Below are positions 7,857-18,871 of a stretch of 19,165 bases of DNA, in pieces. The notes under the pieces are model-generated. The model did not search any database, was not told the DNA's origin, and worked only from the letters and a program-made list of their open reading frames with translations. The position numbers and the translations under genes were made by a program. Each line of letters begins with the position of its first letter. Position 1 is the first letter of the stretch. This DNA is from Phocaeicola_A sp964481755 (GTDB lineage: Bacteria; Bacteroidota; Bacteroidia; Bacteroidales; Bacteroidaceae): positions 1-19,165 of the forward strand of contig CAYZVH010000045.1 of the NCBI GenBank assembly GCA_964481755.1, written 5' to 3'.

Positions 7857-9827
7857 ATGAAACATTTCACATTGTCAGTGTTGTTGCTCTCCGCTGCTGT
7901 AAGCGCAGGGGCACAAAACACCTACGAGAATCAGTTCACCCGTCCACTGGGCGAGGTGCTGACCGACATCAGCCACCGCTTTCAGGTGCGGCTGAAGTAT
8001 AACATCGACACCACGGGACTGAAGCTCCCCTATGCCGACTCGCGCATCCGCCCCTACTCGGTGGAGGAGTCGCTCACCAACGTGTTGGCTCCGTTCGACT
8101 TCAAGTTCGTGAAGCAGGACGGCAACCTCTACAAGATAAAGCCATACGAGTACGCCCGCCGCACAGATAAGGACGGGGAGGCCATGATTGCCTATCTGAA
8201 GACGCTCTACCGCGACCAAGCCTCCTTCGAGCAGCGCAAGACCGTGCTGAAGAGAGAGGTACGCGAGTTGTTGGGCATCGACCCCATACTGGAGCAGCGT
8301 GTGAAGGCGGAGCCTATCCTCTCCAAGGAACGTAAGTACAAGGACTACACGGTGCAGAACTTCGCTTTGGAAACACTACCTGGGCTCTACGTCTGCGGTT
8401 CCATCTACGCCCCCCGCACAAAGGGTCAGCATGCGCTCATCATCTGTCCTAATGGACACTTCGGCGACGGACGCTACCGCGAGGACCAGCAACTGCGCAT
8501 GGCCACACTGGCCCGCATGGGAGCCATCTGTGTGGACTACGACCTCTTCGGTTGGGGCGAGTCCGCCCTGCAGGTGAGCTCCATAGGTCACAACACCAGC
8601 ATCGCACAAGTCATTCAGGCCATGAACGGCATCTCCATACTCGACTACATGATGACCCGCAAGGATGTGGACTACATGCGCGTGGGTGTGAACGGCGGTT
8701 CGGGCGGTGGCACGCAGACGGTGTTGCTGACGGTACTCGACGACCGCTACACGGCAGCCTGCCCGGTGGTCAGCCTGGCCTCACACTTCGACGGCGGTTG
8801 TGCCTGCGAGAGCGGAATGCCCATCACCCAGGCGGGCGGTGGCACCTGCAATGCCGAACTGGCTGCGCTCTTCGCTCCCAACCCACTCTGCATCGTCTCC
8901 GACGACAAGGACTGGACACACACCGTGCCCACGCTGGAATATCCCTACATCAAGCATGTGTATGAGTACTACTTGAACGCAAAGAGCGTCACCAATGTGC
9001 ACCTGCCTAACGAGGGTCACGACTTCGGTCCCAACAAGCGCAACGCGGTGTACGACTTCTTCATCACTGTCTTCGGTCTCGACCAAAGCATGCTGGACGA
9101 GTCGAAGGTGACGGTGGAGCCCTTCGAGGCACTCTACAGTTTCGGTAAGGATGGTAAGAACCTGCCTAAGGATGCCATCCGCTCCATCAACGACCTGGGC
9201 AAGTACTTCGGCAAGCAGACCGTGCGCAATGCCGCTGCCGACGAGTCGGTGCTGAAGAAGTCGCAGAGTATCGTCAAGGCACTGAAGCTGACGGACAAGA
9301 AGGTGGAGAACCAGGTGGTGACCGCCGTCTACAACCATCGCCGTGCCGTGCGCGATTGGCACAACACGCACCCCTACTCCATCATCCCCGAGAAAGACCC
9401 TGCCACAGGCAAGACCCTCAGCAAGATAGAACGTGAGATGATGGCGGACAAGACGATACCCGCCAGCGTACACGAGCGGCTGGTGAAAGAGCTCAACCGC
9501 TCCCTTACCCCCGAGCAGGTGGAGCAGGTGTTCGACGGCTACACCGTGGGCAAGGTGGCCTTCACCATGAAAGGCTACTATGCCATCGTGCCCGACCTCA
9601 CCGACAAGGAGGCCAGCGTGCTGGAGGGCTACCTGAAGCAAGCCCGTGAAGAAGCGCTCGAGTGCAAAGGCATGAAGGCCATCTCGCAGGTGTTCGAGGT
9701 CTACAAGACCAAGTGCGAGCAGTATCTCAACCAAAACGGACGCGACTGGCGCCAACTCTTCAAGGACTACGTGAGCAAGCGCAACGCCGAGAAGAAGGCA
9801 AAGGCCGACGCAAAAAAGAAGAAATAA
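7857..9827 (+). CDS. Exported STN-alpha/beta-hydrolase-DUF3826 esterase (probable pectin esterase)
   Basis: A 656-residue protein in four parts. A signal peptide (1-19, cut AGA|QN) is followed by an STN-like domain (about 28-98: RPLGEVLTDISHRFQVRLKY, then YSVEESLTNVLAPFDF and YKI), a fold normally at the N-terminus of TonB-dependent receptors and FecR-type signalling proteins. An alpha/beta-hydrolase follows (about 130-420), with nucleophile S282 in G-G-S-G-G, an acid at D350 or D352 (SDDKDW) and H388 in EGHDFGPNKR. The C-terminal part (about 440-650) resembles DUF3826 (RDWHNTHPY, VGKVAFTMKGYYAIVPDLT) and ends in a Lys-rich tail. The hydrolase resembles acetylxylan-esterase-like and CE19-type pectin esterases; B. 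thetaiotaomicron BT1017, needed for RG-II growth, is a CE19 methylesterase. Methyl versus acetyl ester specificity is not decidable here. The STN domain on an esterase is unusual. It lies 14 nt after the GH78 gene. Confidence 0.75.
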   Translation: MKHFTLSVLLLSAAVSAGAQNTYENQFTRPLGEVLTDISHRFQVRLKYNIDTTGLKLPYADSRIRPYSVEESLTNVLAPFDFKFVKQDGNLYKIKPYEYARRTDKDGEAMIAYLKTLYRDQASFEQRKTVLKREVRELLGIDPILEQRVKAEPILSKERKYKDYTVQNFALETLPGLYVCGSIYAPRTKGQHALIICPNGHFGDGRYREDQQLRMATLARMGAICVDYDLFGWGESALQVSSIGHNTSIAQVIQAMNGISILDYMMTRKDVDYMRVGVNGGSGGGTQTVLLTVLDDRYTAACPVVSLASHFDGGCACESGMPITQAGGGTCNAELAALFAPNPLCIVSDDKDWTHTVPTLEYPYIKHVYEYYLNAKSVTNVHLPNEGHDFGPNKRNAVYDFFITVFGLDQSMLDESKVTVEPFEALYSFGKDGKNLPKDAIRSINDLGKYFGKQTVRNAAADESVLKKSQSIVKALKLTDKKVENQVVTAVYNHRRAVRDWHNTHPYSIIPEKDPATGKTLSKIEREMMADKTIPASVHERLVKELNRSLTPEQVEQVFDGYTVGKVAFTMKGYYAIVPDLTDKEASVLEGYLKQAREEALECKGMKAISQVFEVYKTKCEQYLNQNGRDWRQLFKDYVSKRNAEKKAKADAKKKK

Positions 9828-9854
9828 CACACATATATATAATATAGTATAAGA

Positions 9855-12359
<2,505 letters not shown>

Positions 12360-12491
12360 AAGGTTCCGGTCCGAGGCCCTTAACCGGGCTTAACGGCTGA
12401 TAGCTACTATACATAAGGTATACCAGACGTGGGCTATCCACATCGGTAAGTATAAACCAAGATTATTAGAAACAAAAACCAAATACGAAAG
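12360..12491 (+). other. 132-nt spacer within the operon with nested inverted repeats
   Basis: This is the longest gap inside the operon. It contains a nested structure at 12399-12438: GATAGC (12399-12404) pairs with GCTATC (12433-12438), enclosing TATAC (12408-12412) with GTATA (12418-12422). No TAnnTTTG promoter and no T run are visible. It could be an mRNA processing or stability element, or a relic of an older gene junction. The last 45 nt are A-rich, as usual before Bacteroidota start codons. Confidence 0.35.
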
Positions 12492-13919
12492 ATGAAGAAG
12501 ATTACACTCTTATCACTGCTCTGCCTCCTGTTGGCGAGCACCCTCAGTGCACAGAGCGTGCCCTGGAAAAACGGTAAACTGAAAGTGTCCGACAACGGAC
12601 GATACCTGCAACACGAGAACGGCACACCGTTCTTCTGGCTGGGCGACACCGGCTGGCTGCTGCCCGAGCGACTCGACCGCCACGAGGCAAGCTACTACCT
12701 CAACCACTGCCACCAGGCTGGCTTCAACGTGGTGCAGATACAGGTCATCAACGGCGTGCCCGCCATCAACGAGTACGGACAGTTATCCCACCCGGACGGA
12801 TTCAACTTCAAGGACATCAACAAGAAAGGGGTCTACGGCTACTGGGACCACATGGACTACATCATCCAGAAGGCTGAGCAGAACGGCATCTACATCGGTA
12901 TGGTGTGCATTTGGGGTGGACTGGTGAAGCAGGGTCTCATGAGCGTGAAGGATGCCGAGGCATACGGTAAGTTCCTCGCCGATCGCTACAAGAACTCACC
13001 CAACATCATCTGGATAATGGGTGGCGACGTGCGCGGCGACATCAACCCCGACCAATGGAACGCCCTGGCACGCACCATCAAGAGCATCGACAAGAACCAC
13101 CTGATGGCCTACCACCCCTTCGGTCGCACGTCGTCCATCTATTGGTTCCACGATGCCGACTGGCTCGACTTCAACATGTTCCAGAGCGGACACCGCCGCT
13201 ACGACCAGGTAAAGGGCGATGGCGACGACAAGGCAGAGGCTGCCGTAGCCGAGGACAACTGGCGCTACGTGGAGGCCGGTTGGGCCAAGACTCCAGCCAA
13301 ACCTATCCTCGATGCCGAGCCTAGCTACGAGGACATCCCACAAGGACTGCACGACCCGAAGCAGCCGCGCTGGCAGGCTCCCGACGTGCGCCGCTACGCC
13401 TACTGGTCAGTCTTCGCCGGTTCGTTCGGCCACACCTACGGTCACAACTCCATCATGCAGATGCTGAAGGTGGCTAACGATGGTGGCTACGGAGCCAACA
13501 AGACTTGGTACGAGGGCATGAAGGACCCGGGCTACAACCAGATGCAGTACCTGAAGAACCTCATCCTCACGTTCCCATTCTTCGAGCGTGTGCCCGACCA
13601 AAGCATCATAGCCGAAGAGAACGGAACGCGCTACGAGCGTGTCATCGCCACCCGCGGCACGGACTATCTGTTGGTCTACAACTACACCAACCGCCCCATG
13701 AAGCTTGACCTGGGCAAAATCTCCGGCGCGAAGAAGAACGTGTGGTGGTACAACGTGACCAACGGCTCGCTGCAGTATGTGGGCGAGTTCGACAGCAAGG
13801 TACAGCCGTTCCACTACGACGGTGCCTCCGGTGCAGGCAACGATCGCGTCCTCATCGCTGTGGATGCCTCCAAGAGTTACCTCACCAAGGACCAGACCAA
13901 CATTCCTACGAAATACTAA
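12492..13919 (+). CDS. GH140 apiosidase (DUF4038 family)
   Basis: A 475-residue protein with a signal peptide (1-20, cut LSA|QS). The DUF4038 (beta/alpha)8 barrel covers about 25-360, with FFWLGDTGWLLPERL near the start, and a C-terminal 'putative collagen-binding' beta domain covers about 362-465. GH140 enzymes release D-apiose from RG-II, cutting the apiosyl residue that links side chains A and B to the galacturonan backbone. In the characterised BT1012 the catalytic acids are, as I recall, D187 and E284; here D179 (WIMGGD) and E276 (ILDAEP) sit at the same 97-residue spacing with a constant shift of eight, supporting an active enzyme. The length matches the family. It follows the structured 132-nt spacer and precedes the second GH78 by 16 nt. 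Other DUF4038 proteins have different activities; the RG-II context makes apiosidase the best call. Confidence 0.85.
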   Translation: MKKITLLSLLCLLLASTLSAQSVPWKNGKLKVSDNGRYLQHENGTPFFWLGDTGWLLPERLDRHEASYYLNHCHQAGFNVVQIQVINGVPAINEYGQLSHPDGFNFKDINKKGVYGYWDHMDYIIQKAEQNGIYIGMVCIWGGLVKQGLMSVKDAEAYGKFLADRYKNSPNIIWIMGGDVRGDINPDQWNALARTIKSIDKNHLMAYHPFGRTSSIYWFHDADWLDFNMFQSGHRRYDQVKGDGDDKAEAAVAEDNWRYVEAGWAKTPAKPILDAEPSYEDIPQGLHDPKQPRWQAPDVRRYAYWSVFAGSFGHTYGHNSIMQMLKVANDGGYGANKTWYEGMKDPGYNQMQYLKNLILTFPFFERVPDQSIIAEENGTRYERVIATRGTDYLLVYNYTNRPMKLDLGKISGAKKNVWWYNVTNGSLQYVGEFDSKVQPFHYDGASGAGNDRVLIAVDASKSYLTKDQTNIPTKY

Positions 13920-13935
13920 CGATACACCATAAACC

Positions 13936-16900
13936 ATGATGAAACGAATCAGTTCATTCCTGCTGACACTGCTCGTCGCCTTGGTAACACAGGCGGCGGT
14001 GAACGTGGGGCAGTTGCTCACCGAGCGGCTCCAGGCTCCGCTCAACGTGGAGCGTGCGCAACCCCGGCTCAGCTGGATTATCACCTCCGACGAGAACGGG
14101 GTGATGCAGACGGCCTACCACATACTGGTGGCCACTACGCCCGAGAAGCTCGCCGCCGGCGAAGGCGACGTGTGGGACTCTGGCACAGTGGAGTCCGACC
14201 AGTCGGCTTGGGTGCCCTACGGGGGACCCGCGCTGAAGAGCAACGGCCGCTACTACTGGAAAGTGAAAGTGACCACCACACGTGGCGAATCTCCTTGGAG
14301 CGAACCCGCCGAATGGGGCATGGGCATGATGGGCGAGCTGCAATGGCGTGGCCAGTGGATAGGCTGGGACGGCGCCTTCGAGTGGGACAAGGAGGTGATG
14401 CACAGTCAGCTCAGCGCCCGCTACCTGCGCAAGGAGTTCAAGACCCAGAAGCAAGCCATCAAACGGGCCACGTTGCACATCTGCGGGCTGGGCATGTACG
14501 AGCTCTTCGTCAACGGAGAGCGCATCGGCGACCAACAGTTGGCACCTGCCACCAGCGACTACCGCCGCACCTGCATCTACAACTCGTTCGACGTCACCCA
14601 GCAGTTGCGTAGTGCCAGTGCCGACAACGCCATAGGTGTCACCCTGGGCAACGGCCGCTACTACACCATGCGGCAGAACCACAAGAACTACAAGATAGCC
14701 ACTTTCGGCTATCCCAAGATGCGACTCAACCTCATCATCGAGTATGAGAACGGAGCCACGCAACGCATCAACAGCGACACGGACTGGAAGCTCACGGCAC
14801 AAGGCCCTATCCGCAGCAACAACGAGTACGATGGCGAGATCTACGACGCCCGCATGGAGCTGGGCGACTGGGCCCTGCCCGGCTACGACGACTCCCGTTG
14901 GTTGACGGCTCAGCGCGTCACCCTGCCCTACGGCACCCTGCGTGGCAACACCGCACCCAACATGAAGGTGATGCAGCGGCTGAAGCCCGTCACCTTCAAG
15001 CAGTACGGCGACCGCTACATGGTGGACTTCGGACAGAACACCGCCGGTTTCGTGCGCATCCGTCTGCCTAAAGCCGAGGCGGGCGACACCATCCGCATAC
15101 GCTATGCCGAGCGGGTGAAGAACGACGGAGCGGACCTCGACGTAGAGAACCTGCGCAGCAGCCTCAGCACCGACTACTACGTGTGCAACGGCAAGGAGCA
15201 GGGCAACACGTGGGCAGCACGCTTCTCGTACCACGGATTCCAGTACATCGAGGTGACCGGCTGCAAGGGCCTCACCGCCGACGACCTCACCTCAGAGGTG
15301 GTGTATGACGGATTCGAGAACAACGGCTCGTTCGAGTGCAGCAGCACAGTGATGAACCAAGTGTACCGCAACGCCTGGTGGGGCGTGTCGAGCAACTACA
15401 AGGGTGTGCCTTTGGACTGCCCTCAGCGCGACGAGCGCCAGCCCTGGATGGGCGACCATTGCGTGGGCACCTGGGGCGAGAACTTCATGTTCGACAACGG
15501 CACCATGTATGCCAAGTGGACCGACGACATGCGCGAGGCGCAGCGTGAGGACGGCATCATACCGGACATCTGCCCTGCCTTCTACAACTACTTCACGCCG
15601 GCCATGACGTGGGCCTCGTCGTTCCCCGTCATCTGCGACATGCTCTACCACCAGCAGGGCAACATCGAGCCTATCCGCAAGAACTACGCTGCCATCAAGA
15701 AGTGGCTCGCCGCCATACGTGGGGGTTACACTACCAAGGACGGCGTCATCAATGCCGACAAGTATGGCGACTGGTGCATGCCGCCCGAAGCACCGAAGCT
15801 CATCCACAGCACCGACCCTGCCCGCCTCACCAGCGGCTCGCTCATCAGCTCGGCCTATTATTATAAGGTATGCAAGATGATGGCGGAGTTTGCCCGTCTG
15901 CAAGGGCTGCAAGCCGATGCCGACTTCTACGAGCAAGAGGCCTCGACCATGAAGGAGCGGTTCAACGCCGTGTTCCTCACCGTGAAGCCCGGCACCTCGC
16001 CCGTGAAGACGCCGCACATCCTCTACCCGGACAGCATCTACTACGGCAACAACACCGTCACCTCCAACATCCTCCCCCTGGCCTTCGACATGGTGCCCGA
16101 GGAGTATCGCGAGGCGGTGTGCGGCAACCTGGTGCGCGCCATCATCACCACCAACAACGGCCACATCAGCTGCGGCGTGATAGGTGTCAACTGGCTGTTC
16201 CGCGAGCTCACCCGCATCGGACGGGGCGACATCGCCTACCTGCTGGCCAGCAACACCACCTACCCCAGCTATGGATATATGATAAAGAAAGGCGCCACCG
16301 CCATCTGGGAACTGTGGAACGGCGACACGGCCAGCCGCAAGATGAACAGCTGCAACCACGTGATGATACTGGGCGACCTCATCCCCTGGTTCTACCGCGA
16401 CCTGGCAGGATTCAATCCCGCACAGCCTGGCTACAAGGAGATTATGCTGAAGCCCGACTTCTCCATCCAGGAGCTGAGCTACGTGAAGGCATCGTACAAC
16501 ACCCTCTATGGTACCGTGGAGAGCCACTGGAAGAAGGACCTCGTCACGCTGCAGTGGGACATCACCGTGCCCTGCAACACCACGGCGCAGGTTTACCTGC
16601 CTACTACAGACACAAAGGCCATCAACCAAGAGGGCATCACCCTGCTGCGCACCGAAGGCAACTCCACCGTGTGGCGTGTGCCCTCGGGCAAATATCGCCT
16701 GACCATTCCGCTGGACCCCACACAGGGTAAGCAGGAGCGTCAAGGCATTCTCACCGACCAGTTCCTCTACGAGCAGGCCTCGTTCCCCGAGTGTCACGGC
16801 GCCACCATCGTGGAACTGAAGAACGGTGACCTCGTCGCTGCCTTCTTCGGAGGCACCAAGGAGCGCAACCCCAACTGCTGCATCTGGGTGTGCCGCAAGC

Positions 16901-17913
16901 CGAAGGGTGCCACCCAGTGGACCGCCCCCTACCTGGCTGCCGACGGCGTGTTCGCACTGACGGACCCCAACGCTGCGCGGGCTGGCATCACGGAGAAGAC
17001 TACCACCGCCGCAGCCGGGCCAGTGGCTGTCACCTTCAAAGGCAAGAAGGGCAACGCCTATCGCAAGGCATGCTGGAACCCCGTGCTCTACCAAGTGCCC
17101 GGCAAGAAGGAACTGTTGCTCTTCTATAAGATAGGTACCAGCGTGGGCGACTGGAGCGGATGGCTCGTACGCTCGAAGGATGGCGGCAAAACGTGGAGTG
17201 CTAAGGAGCCGCTGCCCGAGGGATTCCTCGGCCCGGTGAAGAATAAGCCCGAGTATGTGGACGGACGCATCATCGCCCCCAGCAGTACCGAGGGACACGG
17301 ATGGCGCATCCACTTCGAGCTGTCGGACGACCAAGGGAAGACCTGGCGTAAGGTAGGTCCTGTGAATGCCGAACTGAGTGTGCCTACCCAACTGCGTAAG
17401 GCCGGAGCCGCCGCTCAGGACGACCAAGAAGGTGGTGAGGCCATCAAGGGCAAGGGCGCACAACCCATCTATGCCATACAGCCCAGCATCCTGCGCCACA
17501 GCGATGGCCGCCTACAGGTGGTCTGCCGCAGCCGCAACGCCAAGCTGGCCACCAGCTGGAGCAGCGACCGGGGTGAGACGTGGAGCAAGGTGACCCTGCT
17601 CGATATAGAGAACAACAACTCCGGCACCGATGCCGTCACCCTGAAGGACGGCCGCCACGTGTTGGTCTACAACAACTTCGAGACCTTGCCCGGCACCCCC
17701 AAGGGATTGCGCACGCCGCTCAGCCTCGCCATCTCCGACGACGGCATCCACTGGCGCCACCTGCTCACCCTGGAGGATAGCCCCATCAGTCAATACTCCT
17801 ACCCGAGCATCATTCAAGGCAGCGATGGCAAGCTCCACGTGGTTTACACCTGGCGCCGCCAACGTGTGAAATACGTGTGCATCGACCCTACCAAGTTGCC
17901 GATTGACGAATAA
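13936..17913 (+). CDS. GH78 alpha-L-rhamnosidase fused to a sialidase-like (BNR) propeller
   Basis: A 1325-residue exported fusion (signal peptide about 1-20, cut TQA|AV). Residues about 22-925 are a complete GH78: Ig-like domain, lectin-like domain (CGLGMYELFVNGERIGD), concanavalin-like domain (DFGQNTAGF), six-hairpin domain with the textbook acid motif D494-C-P-Q-R-D-E500 and base E792 (AIWELW), then a beta-sandwich. After a short linker, residues about 940-1325 form a six-bladed BNR propeller with Asp boxes at 1080-1087, 1130-1137 and 1209-1216. Its start, ECHGATIVELKNG, has H954 where true sialidases have the FRIP arginine. RG-II chain C is Rha-alpha-1,5-Kdo, so I infer that GH78 removes the rhamnose and the propeller hydrolyses Kdo; the second activity is a hypothesis. 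No internal stop or frameshift interrupts the junction. It is the last gene of the operon, 22 nt before a terminator. Confidence 0.85.
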   Translation: MMKRISSFLLTLLVALVTQAAVNVGQLLTERLQAPLNVERAQPRLSWIITSDENGVMQTAYHILVATTPEKLAAGEGDVWDSGTVESDQSAWVPYGGPALKSNGRYYWKVKVTTTRGESPWSEPAEWGMGMMGELQWRGQWIGWDGAFEWDKEVMHSQLSARYLRKEFKTQKQAIKRATLHICGLGMYELFVNGERIGDQQLAPATSDYRRTCIYNSFDVTQQLRSASADNAIGVTLGNGRYYTMRQNHKNYKIATFGYPKMRLNLIIEYENGATQRINSDTDWKLTAQGPIRSNNEYDGEIYDARMELGDWALPGYDDSRWLTAQRVTLPYGTLRGNTAPNMKVMQRLKPVTFKQYGDRYMVDFGQNTAGFVRIRLPKAEAGDTIRIRYAERVKNDGADLDVENLRSSLSTDYYVCNGKEQGNTWAARFSYHGFQYIEVTGCKGLTADDLTSEVVYDGFENNGSFECSSTVMNQVYRNAWWGVSSNYKGVPLDCPQRDERQPWMGDHCVGTWGENFMFDNGTMYAKWTDDMREAQREDGIIPDICPAFYNYFTPAMTWASSFPVICDMLYHQQGNIEPIRKNYAAIKKWLAAIRGGYTTKDGVINADKYGDWCMPPEAPKLIHSTDPARLTSGSLISSAYYYKVCKMMAEFARLQGLQADADFYEQEASTMKERFNAVFLTVKPGTSPVKTPHILYPDSIYYGNNTVTSNILPLAFDMVPEEYREAVCGNLVRAIITTNNGHISCGVIGVNWLFRELTRIGRGDIAYLLASNTTYPSYGYMIKKGATAIWELWNGDTASRKMNSCNHVMILGDLIPWFYRDLAGFNPAQPGYKEIMLKPDFSIQELSYVKASYNTLYGTVESHWKKDLVTLQWDITVPCNTTAQVYLPTTDTKAINQEGITLLRTEGNSTVWRVPSGKYRLTIPLDPTQGKQERQGILTDQFLYEQASFPECHGATIVELKNGDLVAAFFGGTKERNPNCCIWVCRKPKGATQWTAPYLAADGVFALTDPNAARAGITEKTTTAAAGPVAVTFKGKKGNAYRKACWNPVLYQVPGKKELLLFYKIGTSVGDWSGWLVRSKDGGKTWSAKEPLPEGFLGPVKNKPEYVDGRIIAPSSTEGHGWRIHFELSDDQGKTWRKVGPVNAELSVPTQLRKAGAAAQDDQEGGEAIKGKGAQPIYAIQPSILRHSDGRLQVVCRSRNAKLATSWSSDRGETWSKVTLLDIENNNSGTDAVTLKDGRHVLVYNNFETLPGTPKGLRTPLSLAISDDGIHWRHLLTLEDSPISQYSYPSIIQGSDGKLHVVYTWRRQRVKYVCIDPTKLPIDE

Positions 17914-17934
17914 GTACACAGCACTCTATAGAAG

Positions 17935-17990
17935 AAGTTGCCAGGTTCTCCCCCGCAAGAGGGAAGAGCCTGGCAGCTTTACTTTGTGTA
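17935..17990 (+). terminator. Strong intrinsic terminator ending the operon
   Basis: A long stem runs from AAGTTGCCAGG (from 17935) to CCTGGCAGCTT (ending 17979), continued inward by TTCT-CCC against GGGaAGAG, with one bulged A, two G-T wobbles and a loop of about 8 nt. It is followed by a T-rich tail (CTTTACTTTGTG). It starts 22 nt after the stop of the last operon gene. It may also stop readthrough from the convergent SGNH hydrolase gene, although that side has a poorer T tract. Confidence 0.8.
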
Positions 17991-18020
17991 AGTTCTGTAG
18001 AGGACAGATACGTCGCTAGC

Positions 18021-18695
18021 CTAAAGGCCCAACAGAAACGTCTCGCCCTTGCGCATGAAGAGCTTGTGGCCGGCGGCATTGAGGTGGGCCGTGTCGTTGG
18101 CGCCTTGGAAGTAGCGGCGACGGAACTCGGGGTCCCACACGTAGATGCCGGAGCGCTCGGCGGCATTAAGTAATGGAATGGAGTAGCGTGCGCAGACTTT
18201 CGCCATGATGACCGTCACCTCGGCGAAGCAGTCGCGCGGCACACGCCAAGGAGTGACGAAGGCCAGACGGGCAGAGGGATACTTGTGGATGAGCTTACGG
18301 CAGAGGCTGTCCAGCCCGGTCTCGAACTGTTCGTAGGTGCCCTTGCCGGCACGAATGTACTCGGCATCGTTGTGGCCACCAACCACGAGAACGTAGTCGG
18401 CCGTGTCGGACATCACCTCACAGTACTCCAGCATAGGAATGCCCCAGTTCTCGGCCGTGCGGTCGAACACCAGGCAACAGCCGTTGCGGCCGTAGTTGCG
18501 ATAGTTCATGTGGTATTTCTCGGCTACCAAGGCGTGCCAAGCCTCTTGGTAAGGACGGCGATGATTCTTCACATAACTGTCACCAATGACGTTAATGGTC
18601 TTACCCCACAAGGGAGCCTCTTCGAGGGTTTGAGCGTTAGCGCCACCCACACAAAGGGCAAGCAAAGCAACAAAAAGAAGGAGTTGTCTCTTCAT
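18021..18695 (-). CDS. Exported SGNH/GDSL-family hydrolase (candidate acetylesterase)
   Basis: A 224-residue protein with a signal peptide (1-21, cut ANA|QT). All SGNH blocks are visible: block I VIGDSY with nucleophile S40, block II NYGRNG with G69 and N71, block III VVGGHND with N109, and block V D201-T-A-H204. The size suits a single-domain periplasmic SGNH esterase. Enzymes of this kind in pectin loci remove O-acetyl groups; RG-II chain B carries acetylated sugars, so a deacetylase role is plausible but not shown. It is convergent to the six-gene operon and lies downstream of, and in the same direction as, the GH43-like gene, 176 nt away. A -7 box and an array of three operator-like repeats lie in that gap, suggesting separate, activator-dependent control. 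Confidence 0.85.
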   Translation of the reverse strand: MKRQLLLFVALLALCVGGANAQTLEEAPLWGKTINVIGDSYVKNHRRPYQEAWHALVAEKYHMNYRNYGRNGCCLVFDRTAENWGIPMLEYCEVMSDTADYVLVVGGHNDAEYIRAGKGTYEQFETGLDSLCRKLIHKYPSARLAFVTPWRVPRDCFAEVTVIMAKVCARYSIPLLNAAERSGIYVWDPEFRRRYFQGANDTAHLNAAGHKLFMRKGETFLLGL

Positions 18696-18729
18696 AAGAT
18701 GTATAAGATTATATGTAAATTACAGATCC

Positions 18730-18757
18730 CACGCTCGCGGCGTGTGACGCAAAGTTA
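18730..18757 (-). promoter_or_regulatory. -7 promoter element and 5' hairpin of the SGNH hydrolase gene
   Basis: On the minus strand, TAACTTTG (18750-18757) matches the Bacteroidota -7 box exactly. No TTG lies at the expected -33 position, which suggests activator dependence. Just downstream, CACGC (18730-18734) and GCGTG (18740-18744) form a 5-bp hairpin at or near the predicted 5' end of the transcript. The leader to the ATG at 18695 would be about 48 nt. Confidence 0.5.
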
Positions 18758-18792
18758 TGAAAAAAGGAAACTATAGAGGTTCTTTCACATAT

Positions 18793-18854
18793 TTTTCCTA
18801 GTCAGAAAAATATATTTTCCTAACCAGAGAAATATATTTTCCTAACTAGGGAGA
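18793..18854. repeat. Three tandem 18-bp dyad elements separated by TATA (22-bp period), candidate operators
   Basis: Copies at 18793-18810, 18815-18832 and 18837-18854 share the start TTTTCCTA, then a variable centre and an A/G-rich right half; the two spacers are both exactly TATA. Each copy has imperfect dyad symmetry. The first is the cleanest: extended by one base it reads TTTTTC-7-GAAAAA. The 22-bp period is about two helical turns, so bound proteins would sit on one DNA face. The array lies about 35 bp upstream of the -7 box of the SGNH hydrolase gene and just after the GH43-like stop codon. Confidence 0.7.
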
Positions 18855-18871
18855 TAAAACCGCCCTATTGT

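Noticed and set aside
12360..12491. Possible internal promoter before the GH140 gene
   Set aside because: No TAnnTTTG match and no suitably placed TTG; AT-rich sequence near the start codon is normal for Bacteroidota translation starts.
15292..17499. Very long open frame (about 735 codons) on the minus strand inside the GH78-propeller gene
   Set aside because: It lies antisense to a protein with clear domains and catalytic motifs, has low-complexity Gly/Val/His/Leu-rich translation, and no family signature. Such antisense frames are common in GC-rich coding DNA.
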